From NCBI RefSeq assembly GCF_019697375.1, contig NZ_JAHCDI010000004.1:1847324-1911323 (forward strand): a stretch of DNA of 64,000 bases, given 5' to 3'. Source of the DNA: Micromonospora tarapacensis. GTDB taxonomy: Bacteria; Actinomycetota; Actinomycetes; Mycobacteriales; Micromonosporaceae. Position numbers and translations under genes: made by a program. Within the stretch, counting starts at the first letter, position 1; each line of letters begins with the position of its first letter. The notes beneath the pieces were generated by a model that saw only the letters and a program-made list of their open reading frames with translations, made no database searches and was not told where the DNA came from. This document shows positions 55,231 to 63,658 of this stretch, one piece after another.

Positions 55231-56105
55231 GCCGCCGCCAGGTCGCGGCGGCGGCGCTCGCGCTGCTGCTGGCCACCGGGTGTGCGCCGACGCGCTCCGG
55301 ATCGCTCGGCCCGGCACCCACCGCCGCCGCGCCGACCACGACCGACCCGACCACCGCCGCCCCACCGGCCACCGCCGCGGCACCGCCCGCCGGCACCACC
55401 GCGCCGGCACCGCCGACCACCGGCTCCGCCGGCACCAGCCGGCCCGCGACCCTCACCCTGGAGCTGTGGTACGTCCGCGACGGGCGGCTCGTCCCGACCC
55501 GGCGCACCCGGCCGACCACCGTGGCCACCTCCCGGCTGGCCCTGGCCGAACTGGCCGGCGGTCCGACCTCGGCGGAGGCCGCCGCCGGCCTGGTCACCCT
55601 GCTGCCCGACGGTGCCGAGGTGAGCCGGATCGTCGCCGGCACCGCCGACGTCCGGCTGGCCGGCGCGGCCGATCCGGCCACCGGCCGGCTGCGCGAGGCG
55701 CAGGTCGTCTACACGCTCACCCAGTTCCCCACCGTCGCGCGGGTCGCCTTCGGCAGCGCCGCCCCGGCCGGACGCGACGACTACGCCGACCTGCTGCCCC
55801 CGATCGTGGTCACCGGCCCGGCCATCGGTGACCGGGTCACCAGCCCGGTCACCGTCACCGGCACCGCCGACGTGTTCGAGGCGACCGTCAGCGTCCGGGT
55901 GCTCGACGCCGCCGGCCGCCAGCTCGCCACCACCTTCACGACCGCCACCTGCGGCACCGGCTGTCGCGGCGGCTACCGGGTCGCCGTCGCCTACCGGCTG
56001 GCTCGGGACCAGGCCGGCACGATCGAGGTGTACGAGGTGTCCGCCGTCGACGGCTCACGCGCGAAGCTGGTCGCCGTCGCGGTGACCCTGACCGCCACGC
56101 CGTAG
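55227..56105 (+). CDS. GerMN/Gmad2 domain lipoprotein
   Basis: 292 residues. The lipobox ends LLATGC at Cys19; a long Pro/Thr/Ala linker spans 25-75. Residues 75-165 fit a GerMN domain (LTLELWYVRDGRLVPTRRT; LALAELAGGPTSAEAAAGL). Residues 190-292 fit an immunoglobulin-like Gmad2 domain (PPIVVTGPAIGDRVTSPVTV). A membrane-anchored envelope protein coupled to the sensor kinase, plausibly its modulator, like lipoproteins in LpqB/MtrAB-type systems (analogy only). Confidence 0.83.
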   Translation: MSRRQVAAAALALLLATGCAPTRSGSLGPAPTAAAPTTTDPTTAAPPATAAAPPAGTTAPAPPTTGSAGTSRPATLTLELWYVRDGRLVPTRRTRPTTVATSRLALAELAGGPTSAEAAAGLVTLLPDGAEVSRIVAGTADVRLAGAADPATGRLREAQVVYTLTQFPTVARVAFGSAAPAGRDDYADLLPPIVVTGPAIGDRVTSPVTVTGTADVFEATVSVRVLDAAGRQLATTFTTATCGTGCRGGYRVAVAYRLARDQAGTIEVYEVSAVDGSRAKLVAVAVTLTATP

Positions 56106-56107
56106 GC

Positions 56108-56263
56108 TCAAGCGGCTCCGCCGGGCACGACCGGTGCCGCTGGCCGGAGCGGGGCCATCACCCGGCTGAACGCGGCGTCGTCTCCTCGGCGCGCCCGGAC
56201 GAGTTCGGAATCGTCGGCGTCGCGCACCGCCTCGGCGACGGGCCCCGAAAACAGGTCGCTCAC
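56108..56263 (-). pseudogene. Possible remnant of an ECF sigma factor N-terminus
   Basis: GTG at 56263 opens 51 residues, including DDSELVRARRGDDAAFSRVM, which resembles the start of region 2 of ECF sigma factors. It ends in a short non-matching tail (APVVPGGAA). Nothing of the rest of a sigma factor follows. Either a decayed fragment or a chance resemblance in a 270-base gap. Confidence 0.35.
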
Positions 56264-56376
56264 GAGCGACGATTCTGCCCGACGTCGGGAGTCTTCTCCT
56301 CGACACGGCACGCCCGCCCACTCGGCCGGCGTCGCGGCCCGTCCGCGACGCCGGCCACGACCGGAGGTCCACCGAC

Positions 56377-57066
56377 ATGACCGAGCCCGAAGCGAAGCCA
56401 GGCCGCCGCGACCGCGCGGACGTCTGGGCACTTGTGCACGCCGAGCGGGCGGCGCTGGCCGCCGACCTCACCGGCCTGGCCGCCGACCGGTGGACGACAC
56501 CGTCGTTGTGCACGGGCCTGACGGTGCGTGAGGTCCTCGCGCACCTCGCTGCGGCGGCGAGCCTCAACCCCGTGCGCTGGATGCTGGGGGTGCTCCGGTG
56601 CCGGTTCGACTTCGACCGGCAGGTGACCATGCGGCTGGCCGAGCAGTTGGGCCGGAGCCCCGACGACACCCTCGACAGGTTCCGTCGGGTCATCCACAGC
56701 ACCACCAAGCCACCCCTGCCGGTGCTGGCGATGCTCGGGGAGCAGATCGTGCACGGCGAGGACATCCGGCGCCCGCTGGGCATCCGTCACCCGTATCCGA
56801 TCGATACTCTCACCCGGGTCGCCGAGTACTTCGCCGGCTCCGACCTCACCGTCCTCGCCAAGGGACGGATCGGCGGGTTGCGGCTGGTGGCGGACGACGG
56901 TCCGTTCGCCACCGGCTCCGGAGCGCTGGTGTCCGGCCCCACGCTCGCCCTGACCATGGCGATGACCGGCCGTGGCGCCTACGGCGGGGACCTGACCGGT
57001 GACGGGGTCACGATCCTGCTCGACCGCTGCCCCGGCGCACGGCCGGACGATCGACCCAACAGTTAA
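56377..57066 (+). CDS. Maleylpyruvate isomerase (DinB-like, mycothiol-dependent) family protein
   Basis: 229 residues beginning with a four-helix DinB-like bundle: VHAERAALAADLTGLAADRW, LTVREVLAHLAAAASLNPVR, and GEQIVHGEDIRRPLG, whose histidine belongs to the family metal triad. The C-terminus carries the small SCP-2-like part of TIGR03083 proteins (LVADDGPFATGSGALVSGPT). ATG at 56377 is the first after GGAGG. The thiol-dependent substrate is unknown. Confidence 0.8.
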   Translation: MTEPEAKPGRRDRADVWALVHAERAALAADLTGLAADRWTTPSLCTGLTVREVLAHLAAAASLNPVRWMLGVLRCRFDFDRQVTMRLAEQLGRSPDDTLDRFRRVIHSTTKPPLPVLAMLGEQIVHGEDIRRPLGIRHPYPIDTLTRVAEYFAGSDLTVLAKGRIGGLRLVADDGPFATGSGALVSGPTLALTMAMTGRGAYGGDLTGDGVTILLDRCPGARPDDRPNS

Positions 57067-57541
57067 CGAGTCGTCCTCGCATTTGGCGTTGACCCCCGCG
57101 GCCGGGGCGTGAGATACAAATGGTCACGCGCGTCAATGGCCTACCTGGACGGGCGCGTCGATCCCAGAAGGGCGAGGAATGGCACACCGGTCAACGCCGT
57201 CACCGCTTCCGCCGAAACCCAGAACGGTTCGGCCGCCCGGCACGCGGCCCCGGCGCCACCGGCGAGCACCGGTGCGGCGCGCCGCCGGGCCGGCCGCACC
57301 CGGGTTCTGATCCCGGCGACACCGGCCGGTGCTCCGGGCTCCACCCGATCGAAGACGTACGAGATGTTGATCCACAGTTGGGAGCTGAGATGCGCCTCGC
57401 CCTGGTCGCGGTCCCCGTTTCGCCGCGGGAGCACACCGCGCCCTGATCGGTTGCCGCCGGTGATCGTGCCGGCAGTGCGGTGCTCCTCGCCGCGGAACGG
57501 TCCCATGCCGACCGTTTCCTGCCCTGGATCGAGGAGCTCTT
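57067..57541. other. Gene-poor stretch with possible glycosyltransferase remnant
   Basis: No intact gene is visible in 475 bases. One frame from 57390 reads MRLALVAVPVSPREHTAP, stops, then continues VLLAAERSHADRF, together resembling the start of a GT-B glycosyltransferase with its middle missing. GC is lower at 57067-57130. The promoter of the MFS gene should also lie here. Confidence 0.35.
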
Positions 57542-58747
57542 GTGCGTGCCCCTGTATCCGCGCGTCTGGGCGCGGACTTCACCAAGCTGTGGACCGCCTC
57601 GGCGGTTTCCAACATCGGCGACGGCGTCACCATGGCCGCCGGCCCGTTGTTGGTCGCCTCCATCAGTGACAATCCCGCGCTCATCGCCGGAGCCGTCTTT
57701 GCCCAGCAGTTGCCCTGGCTGCTGTTCGCCCTGATCAGTGGTGCCTACGCCGACCGGCTCGACCGGCGCCGACTGGTCGTGGCCGTCAACCTGGTACGCG
57801 CCGTCGCCCTAGCCGGTCTGGCGGCCACCGTCGCGACCGAGACAGTCACCGTGGCCATCATCTACGCGGTGCTCTTCCTCCTCGGCTCCGGCGAAACCCT
57901 CACGGACACCGCCATGAGCGCGTTGCTCCCGTCGGTGGTCGCGCCCGACAAGCTGCCCAGCGCCAACGCCCGGCTCTACGCCAGCTTCACCATCGGCAAC
58001 CAGTTCGTCGCCAAGCCGTTGGGCGCGTGGTTGTTCGTCATCTCCGCCGCCCTACCGTTCGGGCTCGACGCGTTCACGTTCGCCGTGGCCGCGGCGCTGA
58101 TAGCCAATATCCGGCCGGTGCCGGTGCCGGTGCAGCCCCGGCAGCGGGTCTCGTTGGGTGGCGAGATCGCCGCCGGTGTGCGGTGGTTGTGGCGGCATCG
58201 GCTGCTGCGGACCCTCGCCGTCACCATGGGATTGGGCAACATCGCGTTCGGTGCCGCGTTCGCGGTGTTCGTTCTCTACTGCCGGCAGCGACTGGACCTG
58301 TCCGACGTCGGCTACGGCTTCCTGCTGACCGCCTTCGCGGTCGGCGGCCTGTTCGGTACGACAGTCGCCGCCAGGCTCACCCGAGCCTTCGGCAGCACCA
58401 CGCTGCTCCGTGCCGGCCTGATCATCGAGGTCGTCACGCACGTGACCCTGGCGACCACCACGACGCCCTGGGTGGCAGCGGTCATCCTGATCGTGTTCAG
58501 CATCCACGCCATGGTCTGGGGCATCACCGTCACCTCCGTCCGGCAGCGCACGGTGCCCGCACCGCTACGCGGGCGGGTCGGCAGCGTGTATGCGCTGCTG
58601 GATCTGGGCGGAGCCGCGCTGGGCTCGCTACTCGGCGGGCTGTTCGCCAGCGTCTGGGAGATCACCACGCCGTTCTGGATCGCCGCCACGATGATGACCA
58701 CGATCACCGCCCTCGCCTGGCACCGGTTGCGCGAGGCAACCGCCTGA
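57542..58747 (+). CDS. MFS transporter (enterobactin-exporter-like)
   Basis: 401 residues with 10-12 helices. It opens TKLWTASAVSNIGDGVTMAA, has the loop 2-3 signature YADRLDRRRLVVAVN and ends with a cytoplasmic HRLREATA. It matches the MFS_3 group of drug/siderophore exporters. GTG at 57542 behind GAGGAG. A terminator follows directly, so it is a single-gene unit. Substrate unknown. Confidence 0.87.
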   Translation: MRAPVSARLGADFTKLWTASAVSNIGDGVTMAAGPLLVASISDNPALIAGAVFAQQLPWLLFALISGAYADRLDRRRLVVAVNLVRAVALAGLAATVATETVTVAIIYAVLFLLGSGETLTDTAMSALLPSVVAPDKLPSANARLYASFTIGNQFVAKPLGAWLFVISAALPFGLDAFTFAVAAALIANIRPVPVPVQPRQRVSLGGEIAAGVRWLWRHRLLRTLAVTMGLGNIAFGAAFAVFVLYCRQRLDLSDVGYGFLLTAFAVGGLFGTTVAARLTRAFGSTTLLRAGLIIEVVTHVTLATTTTPWVAAVILIVFSIHAMVWGITVTSVRQRTVPAPLRGRVGSVYALLDLGGAALGSLLGGLFASVWEITTPFWIAATMMTTITALAWHRLREATA

Positions 58748-58755
58748 CAACCACA

Positions 58756-58795
58756 CCCCGGCCCCGAACGCGGACATCGCCGCTCGGGGCCGGGG
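58756..58795. terminator. Hairpin terminator after MFS gene
   Basis: Twelve-base arms (CCCCGGCCCCGA and complement) with a 16-base loop, itself containing a GCG/CGC pair, begin 8 bases past the stop. It also lies just after the convergent tRNA gene and may serve both. Confidence 0.75.
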
Positions 58796-58815
58796 ACCTC
58801 AGCCGTGGCGCGGGG

Positions 58816-58887
58816 TGCCCCGACCAGGAATCGAACCTGGGTCTCCGGCTTCGTAGGCCGGCGCTCTCTCCGCTGAGCCATCAGGGC
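58816..58887 (-). tRNA. tRNA-Arg (anticodon ACG)
   Basis: A cloverleaf folds fully on the minus strand: acceptor GCCCTGA with TCGGGGC, D-stem GCTC/GAGC, anticodon stem CCGGC/GCCGG around CTACGAA, T-arm CCAGG-TTCGATT-CCTGG, discriminator A. The anticodon is ACG (read as ICG), decoding CGN arginine codons. CCA is not encoded. It lies 42 bases after the RtcB gene on the same strand. Confidence 0.95.
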
Positions 58888-58929
58888 GTACGACCGGCGC
58901 CCGCCCCCCGACGGGCGCCGGTCTGGTGC

Positions 58930-59984
58930 TCATCCCTTCACGCAGATCACCTGCTTGAGGTGCGCGACCACCTCGACCAGGTCCTGCTGCTGTGCCATCA
59001 CCTCGTTGATGTCCTTGTACGCGCCGGGGATCTCGTCGACCACGCCGGCGTCCTCGCGGCACTGAACGCCCGACGTCTGCGCCCCGCCAGGTCCGCGGTG
59101 CTGTACGTCCGCTTCGCCTGGGCCCGGGACATCCGCCGGCCCGCCCCGTGCGAGGCGGAGCAGTACGACCACTCGTGGCCCGTGCCCCGCACGATGTACG
59201 AGCCGGTGCCCATCGACCCGGGGATGATGCCCAGGTCGCCGCGGCCTGCCCGGATGGCGCCCTTGCGCGTCACCAACACGTCGACCCCCTCGTAGTGCTC
59301 CTCGGACACGTAGTTGTGGTGGCAGCTGATCGGCTCGTCGTAGCCGACCTGCGGGAACCGGTCCCGCGCCACGTTCATCAGCACGGCGAGCAACACGGCG
59401 CGGTTGCGCCGCGCGTACTCCTGCGCCCACCACAGGTCCCGGCGGTAGGCGTCCATCTCCGGTGTGCCGGTGAGGAACAGGCAGACCTCGATGAAGTGGT
59501 TTCCACCGCCGAGGGTGCCCAGCTGCCGTCGGGCCCGGGTCTCCAGCTGCGCCACCCGCCGGTCGAGGTCGGTGAAGCGCCGCCAGAAGTCGTCCCAGCC
59601 GCGCTGCTCCAGGCCCCGGATCCGGCGCGGATCCACCGGTTCGTCGCGCTGGGCGAAGCCGACCGGAATGGCGTCCTCGACTTCCCGGCGCAGTCCGGCG
59701 AGGTCGTCGGGCAGGTCGGCGGCGGTCAGCGAGGTGCGCACCGCCGACATGCCGCAGCCGATGTCGACGCCGACGGCGGCCGGCGAGACGGCCTGCCGCA
59801 TGGCGATCACCGAGCCGACCGTGGCGCCCTTGCCGAAGTGCACGTCCGGCATGACCGCGACGCCCTGCACCCACGGCAGCGCGCCGATGTTGCGCAGCTG
59901 CTTCGCGGCCTGCGGCTCGATGGCGTACGGGTCGGTCCACACCCGCACCGGTGCCCGCGTCCCCGCGAGCAGGCTGAAGCCCAT
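58930..59984 (-). CDS. rtcB: RtcB-family RNA ligase homologue with internal deletion (also frame-interrupted)
   Basis: RtcB features: PDVHFGKGATVGSVIAM, AAVGVDIGCGMSAVRTSL (metal Cys), TLGGGNHFIEVCL, SCHHNYVSEEHYEGV, RKGAIRAGRGDLGIIPGSMG and the GMP-binding SASHGAGRRMSR. Between VCL and FLTGTPEMDAY about 45 residues are missing, including the HSGSR-type metal histidine, so ligase activity is doubtful. One missing base at about 59088 shifts the last 50 residues (GVVDEIPGAYKDINEVM). Corrected length is 351 versus about 395 residues. ATG at 59984. Normally ligates 2',3'-cyclic-phosphate RNA ends. Confidence 0.82.
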
Positions 59985-60376
59985 GGTGTCTCTCCTGAAG
60001 TCTGCGGTGAACCCCGCCGATGCCGCACTCGTTGCCGTCGGACGGGCAGCGACGCATGGTCGAAGGCCGCAGGACGGCGGCGGGGCGGGTTTACGTTTGG
60101 GGGGGACCGCCCGGACCCGGTGCGGGTGGGCGGCCTGGCCGATCGTCGGCGGTGCTGGCTAGCTGCGCCGAATCGATCGCCGGGACGACGTGGCCGGGCC
60201 CGACATCGTGGCCGGGCCGTCGGCGGGCACGCCGGCGCGACACGGCAGGGACCGGCGGGCCTGGCTGCGGTTCTGTTCTGGCACGGCGTACTCCTTCCGA
60301 CTTCCGTCGTGATCGACCTGCTGACCAGCAGACTATGGACGGCCGGTCCCGGCCGCAATGGATATTGAGCCGGCGG
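59985..60376. other. Intergenic region between rtcB and mnhG, no gene seen
   Basis: About 390 bases without a plausible frame; readings on either strand are arginine/proline-rich. The first 80 bases should hold the rtcB promoter. A G7 run occurs at about 60100 and a short inverted repeat (GGCCGG...CCGGCC) near 60340-60356. Confidence 0.5.
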
Positions 60377-60754
60377 TCAGTCCCGCGTCGCGTCCGCCCG
60401 CTCCCCGGCGGCCCGGTCCAGGTGCGCGGCGAGTTCGTCGGTGACCAGCAGGTCGGTGCGGATGTCGTCGTGCGGGTACGCGGCCCGGCCGACCATGTGC
60501 GCGGCAACCGGGGCGGTGGCGAGTTGGAAGATGCCGACCAGCACCAGCGTGGTGATGTCGACCCCGGTGCGCAGCCGCAGCGCGCAGCCGACGAGCACCA
60601 GCAGCAGCCCCAGCACCTGCGGCTTGGCCGCGGCGTGCATCCGGGTGAGCAGGTCGGGGAAGCGCAGCAGACCCACCCCGGCGGCGAGGCTGAGCAGCGC
60701 CCCGGTGATCAGGAAGGCCCCGGCGGCGATGTCGAGCACGGCGTCGAGGTTCAC
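60377..60754 (-). CDS. mnhG: Mrp antiporter subunit G
   Basis: 125 residues, three helices: FLITGALLSLAAGVGLLRFP, then LLTRMHAAAKPQVLGLLLVL and a third helix ending VAAHMVGRAAY. The RMHAAAKPQ segment is typical of MnhG/PhaG. Last gene of the operon; GTG at 60754 overlaps the mnhF stop. The basic-acidic C-terminal tail of 25 residues is variable. Confidence 0.93.
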   Translation of the reverse strand: MNLDAVLDIAAGAFLITGALLSLAAGVGLLRFPDLLTRMHAAAKPQVLGLLLVLVGCALRLRTGVDITTLVLVGIFQLATAPVAAHMVGRAAYPHDDIRTDLLVTDELAAHLDRAAGERADATRD

Positions 60755-61014
60755 CTGGCGTTTCTCCGCGTGGCGAAGCGGGCGACGCTGACCGAGCCGA
60801 CGAACCCGAGGACGGCGAGGACCACCAGCACCGGCAGCGCGGTGGCGTCCCGGCTGTAGGCGGCCTCGGTGGCGATCGCGGCGACGATGATGGCCAGCAG
60901 CACGTCGGTGGCGACCGCCCGGTCCAGGACCGACGGGCCACGGATGATCCGGGTGAGGGTGAGCCCGCCGGCCAGGGCGAGCAGCACGGTGACGGTCACG
61001 GCGACGGCGGTCAT
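60751..61014 (-). CDS. mnhF: Mrp antiporter subunit F
   Basis: 87 residues, three helices, with the family core LTLTRIIRGPSVLDRAVATD. Part of the multisubunit Na+(K+)/H+ antiporter. ATG at 61014 overlaps the mnhE stop. Confidence 0.93.
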   Translation of the reverse strand: MTAVAVTVTVLLALAGGLTLTRIIRGPSVLDRAVATDVLLAIIVAAIATEAAYSRDATALPVLVVLAVLGFVGSVSVARFATRRNAR

Positions 61015-61640
61015 GTCGGTGCCCCTTCCAGATCGACCGGTGGTGCCGGTTCGGCGTCCTGGCGGACGCGGCGTAGTTCGTCGGGTGCGCCGATGGCGGC
61101 GACGATGCGGGCCTCGATGTCCAGCACGTGCCGCCGGAACCGGTCGACCTCGCCCAGGTCGTTCACGTTGAGGACGTGGATGTAGAGCGTGCCGGTCCGG
61201 CGGTCGGCCTCCAGGATCAGGCTGCCGGGCACCAGGGACAACGCCTCCGCGGTCAGGGTGAGGTTGAGATCGGTGTTGACGCGCAGCCGCACGGCGATGA
61301 TCGCGCTGCGCGGGGGCGGACCCACGCGCAGGGCCAACCAGGCCACCTGGGCGGAGGCCACCACGAGATCCCACAGGAAGCGCAGCCAGAAGCGCAGCAT
61401 CGGCAGCGGGCGGATGCGGCCCGAGAAGGTCACCGGCGGCAGCGGGAAGACGACCAGCAGGACGGCGGCCACCACCAGGCCACCGATGACATTGGCCCAG
61501 GTGAAGGTGCCCCAGAGCAACACCCAGACGGTCACCAGGCCGAGCACCGCGACGAGCTGGTTGCGGCGGCGGGCCGGCCGGGTCGGTGACCGGCTCGGCG
61601 GCCCGGTCGGCTCTGCCTGGTTCATCGGGTCGGGCGTCAC
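61011..61640 (-). CDS. mnhE: Mrp antiporter subunit E
   Basis: 209 residues with two or three N-terminal helices (LVAVLGLVTVWVLLWGTFTW) and a cytoplasmic part containing SLVPGSLILEADRRTGTLYI and HVLNV, the MnhE signature. GTG at 61640 behind GGGAGG overlaps the mnhD stop; an ATG at 61625 is less likely. Confidence 0.92.
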   Translation of the reverse strand: MTPDPMNQAEPTGPPSRSPTRPARRRNQLVAVLGLVTVWVLLWGTFTWANVIGGLVVAAVLLVVFPLPPVTFSGRIRPLPMLRFWLRFLWDLVVASAQVAWLALRVGPPPRSAIIAVRLRVNTDLNLTLTAEALSLVPGSLILEADRRTGTLYIHVLNVNDLGEVDRFRRHVLDIEARIVAAIGAPDELRRVRQDAEPAPPVDLEGAPT

Positions 61641-63211
61641 GGAGCGCCTCCCGGGAAGACGGCGTCGACATAGGGTGTCCGGCGCAGCAGGTCGTCGGCC
61701 GCGTCGGTGCTGAGGTCGAACAGCGGGCCGGCGACCACGGTCAACGCCAGGCCGAAAACCACCAGCGCGACCGTCGGCGCGATCATCAACCCGGGCAGTA
61801 CCGCCCCCGGCGGCCCGACGCCGCCCTGCTGGGGCTGAGTGGCACCCTCGGTGCGGGCCGCCTGCTCGGCATCGTCGTCGGCCGGCATCGCCGGATGCGG
61901 CGCCCGCCAGAAGGCGAGGCTCCACACCCGGGCGACGGCGTAGAGGGTCAGCAGGCTGGTGAGCAACCCGCCGACGACCAGGGTCCAGGCCAGCGGGCCG
62001 CCCTCGTCGATGCCCGCCTGGACCAGGCCGAGCTTGCCGAGGAACCCGGAGAACGGTGGGATGCCGGCAAGGTTGAGCGCGGGTACGAAGAACAGCACGG
62101 CCAGCAGTGGTGACAACCGTGCCAGACCGCCGAGGCGGTCCAGGGCGGTGCCGCCGCCGCGACGTTCGACCAGCCCGGCGGCGAGGAAGAGGGTCGTCTG
62201 GATGGTGATGTGGTGCACGACGTAGAAGATCGCCGCGGACAGGCCGAGTGACGAGGTGAGCCCCACCCCGAAGAGCATGTAGCCGATGTGGCTGATCAGC
62301 GTGAACGACAGCAGCCGCTTGATGTCAGACTGGGCGACCGCGCCGAGGATGCCGACGACCATGGTCAGCACCGCCGTCACCAGCAGCAGGGTGGCCGTGC
62401 GGCCACCGGGGAACAGCAACGTCTCGGTACGGATGATCGCGTACACGCCGACCTTGGTGAGCAGGCCGGCGAAGACCGCGGTGACCGGGGCGGGCGCCGT
62501 CGGGTAGCTGTCGGGCAGCCAGGCCGACAGCGGGAAGACCGCCGCCTTGATGCCGAAGGCGAGCAGCAGCATCCCCTGCAACAGCAGCCGCAGGTCGTCG
62601 GGCAGCGCGTCCAGCCGGTCGACGAGTTGGGCGAGGTTGAGCGTGCCGGTCGAGGCGTACACCAGCCCGATCGCGATCAGGAAGATCACCGAGGAGAGCA
62701 GGCTGACCACGACATAGGTGGTGCCGGCGCGGATCCGGGTCTCGGTGCTACCCAGGGTCAGCAGCACGTAGCTGGCCACCAGCAGGATCTCGAACCCGAC
62801 GTAGAGGTTGAACAGGTCGCCGGAGAGGAAGGCGTTGCACACACCGGCGGTCAGCACCAGGTAGGTGGGGTGGTAGACCGACAGCGGCGTCTCCTCGTGG
62901 CCGTCGGCCATGCCCTGCCCGATGGAGTAGACCAGCACGCAGAGCGTCACCGCGGCGGAGACCACCAGCATCAGCGCGGCGAGCTGGTCGGCGACGAGCA
63001 CGATGCCCAGCGGGGCGACCCAGCCGCCGACCTCGACCACGAGCGGCCCGTCCAGGCTGGACCGGACCAGCAGCGTCGCGGCCACCGCCACGGTGGCGGT
63101 GAGCACGGTGAGGCTGACCCACCGCTGGGCGCGCGGGCGGCCGAGCAGCAGCAGCGTCAGGGCCGCACCGAGCAGCGGCATCACCACCGGCAGCGGAACG
63201 AGCCAGGTCAT
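61637..63211 (-). CDS. mnhD: Mrp antiporter subunit D (proton-translocating)
   Basis: 524 residues, about 14 helices, homologous to NuoN/NuoM: SGDLFNLYVGFEILLVASYV, LLLAFGIKAAVFPLSAWLPD (proton-path lysine), SDIKRLLSFTLISHIGYMLF and AGIPPFSGFLGKLGLVQAGI. ATG at 63211 has GGGGAAGG upstream. In the given sequence no stop separates it from mnhC, so one continuous frame spans both. Confidence 0.93.
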   Translation of the reverse strand: MTWLVPLPVVMPLLGAALTLLLLGRPRAQRWVSLTVLTATVAVAATLLVRSSLDGPLVVEVGGWVAPLGIVLVADQLAALMLVVSAAVTLCVLVYSIGQGMADGHEETPLSVYHPTYLVLTAGVCNAFLSGDLFNLYVGFEILLVASYVLLTLGSTETRIRAGTTYVVVSLLSSVIFLIAIGLVYASTGTLNLAQLVDRLDALPDDLRLLLQGMLLLAFGIKAAVFPLSAWLPDSYPTAPAPVTAVFAGLLTKVGVYAIIRTETLLFPGGRTATLLLVTAVLTMVVGILGAVAQSDIKRLLSFTLISHIGYMLFGVGLTSSLGLSAAIFYVVHHITIQTTLFLAAGLVERRGGGTALDRLGGLARLSPLLAVLFFVPALNLAGIPPFSGFLGKLGLVQAGIDEGGPLAWTLVVGGLLTSLLTLYAVARVWSLAFWRAPHPAMPADDDAEQAARTEGATQPQQGGVGPPGAVLPGLMIAPTVALVVFGLALTVVAGPLFDLSTDAADDLLRRTPYVDAVFPGGAP

Positions 63212-63658
63212 CCGGCCTTCCCCGTCCGCCGCGGCGGCCACCGCGTCCGGCGCGGCCTCCCCGGTGCTGGCGTCCGCGTCGGCGTCGCCCGGCCCCTCGT
63301 CGCGCTCCGCCAGCTCCATGATCCGACGGTCCTCGACGTCGTCCTGCACCTCGTCGTGCCCGCTCAGGTGCCAGCTCCGGTACGCCAGCGCGAGCAGGAA
63401 GGCCGTCATGCCGAGGGTGATGACGATGGCGGTGAGGATCATCGCCTGCGGCAGCGGGTCGCTCATCTCCTCCTGGGCGCCGGCGCCGACGATCGGCGGC
63501 CCACCGGAGCGCCCACCGGTCAGCAGCAGCACGTTGGCGCCGTTGCCGAGCAGGATGACCCCCATCAGCACTCGGGTGAGGCTGCGTTCCAGCAGCAACG
63601 TCACGCCGGCGGCGACGAGCACGCCGACCACGATGAGGTAGGTGAGGTTGGGGGTCAC
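63212..63658 (-). CDS. mnhC: Mrp antiporter subunit C (runs into mnhD without a stop)
   Basis: 149 residues: three helices like NuoK (VGVLVAAGVTLLLERSLTRV; LMGVILLGNGANVLLLTGG; LPQAMILTAIVITLGMTAFL) and an acidic tail rich in Asp/Glu/Ala. GTG at 63658 overlaps the mnhA/B stop. The frame continues into mnhD; removing one base, or adding two, near 63218 would give the usual ATGA overlap, so either a real C-D fusion or a sequence error. Confidence 0.85.

Noticed and set aside
58816..58887. tRNA as an integration attachment site
   Set aside because: No repeat of its 3' end and no integrase lies nearby.
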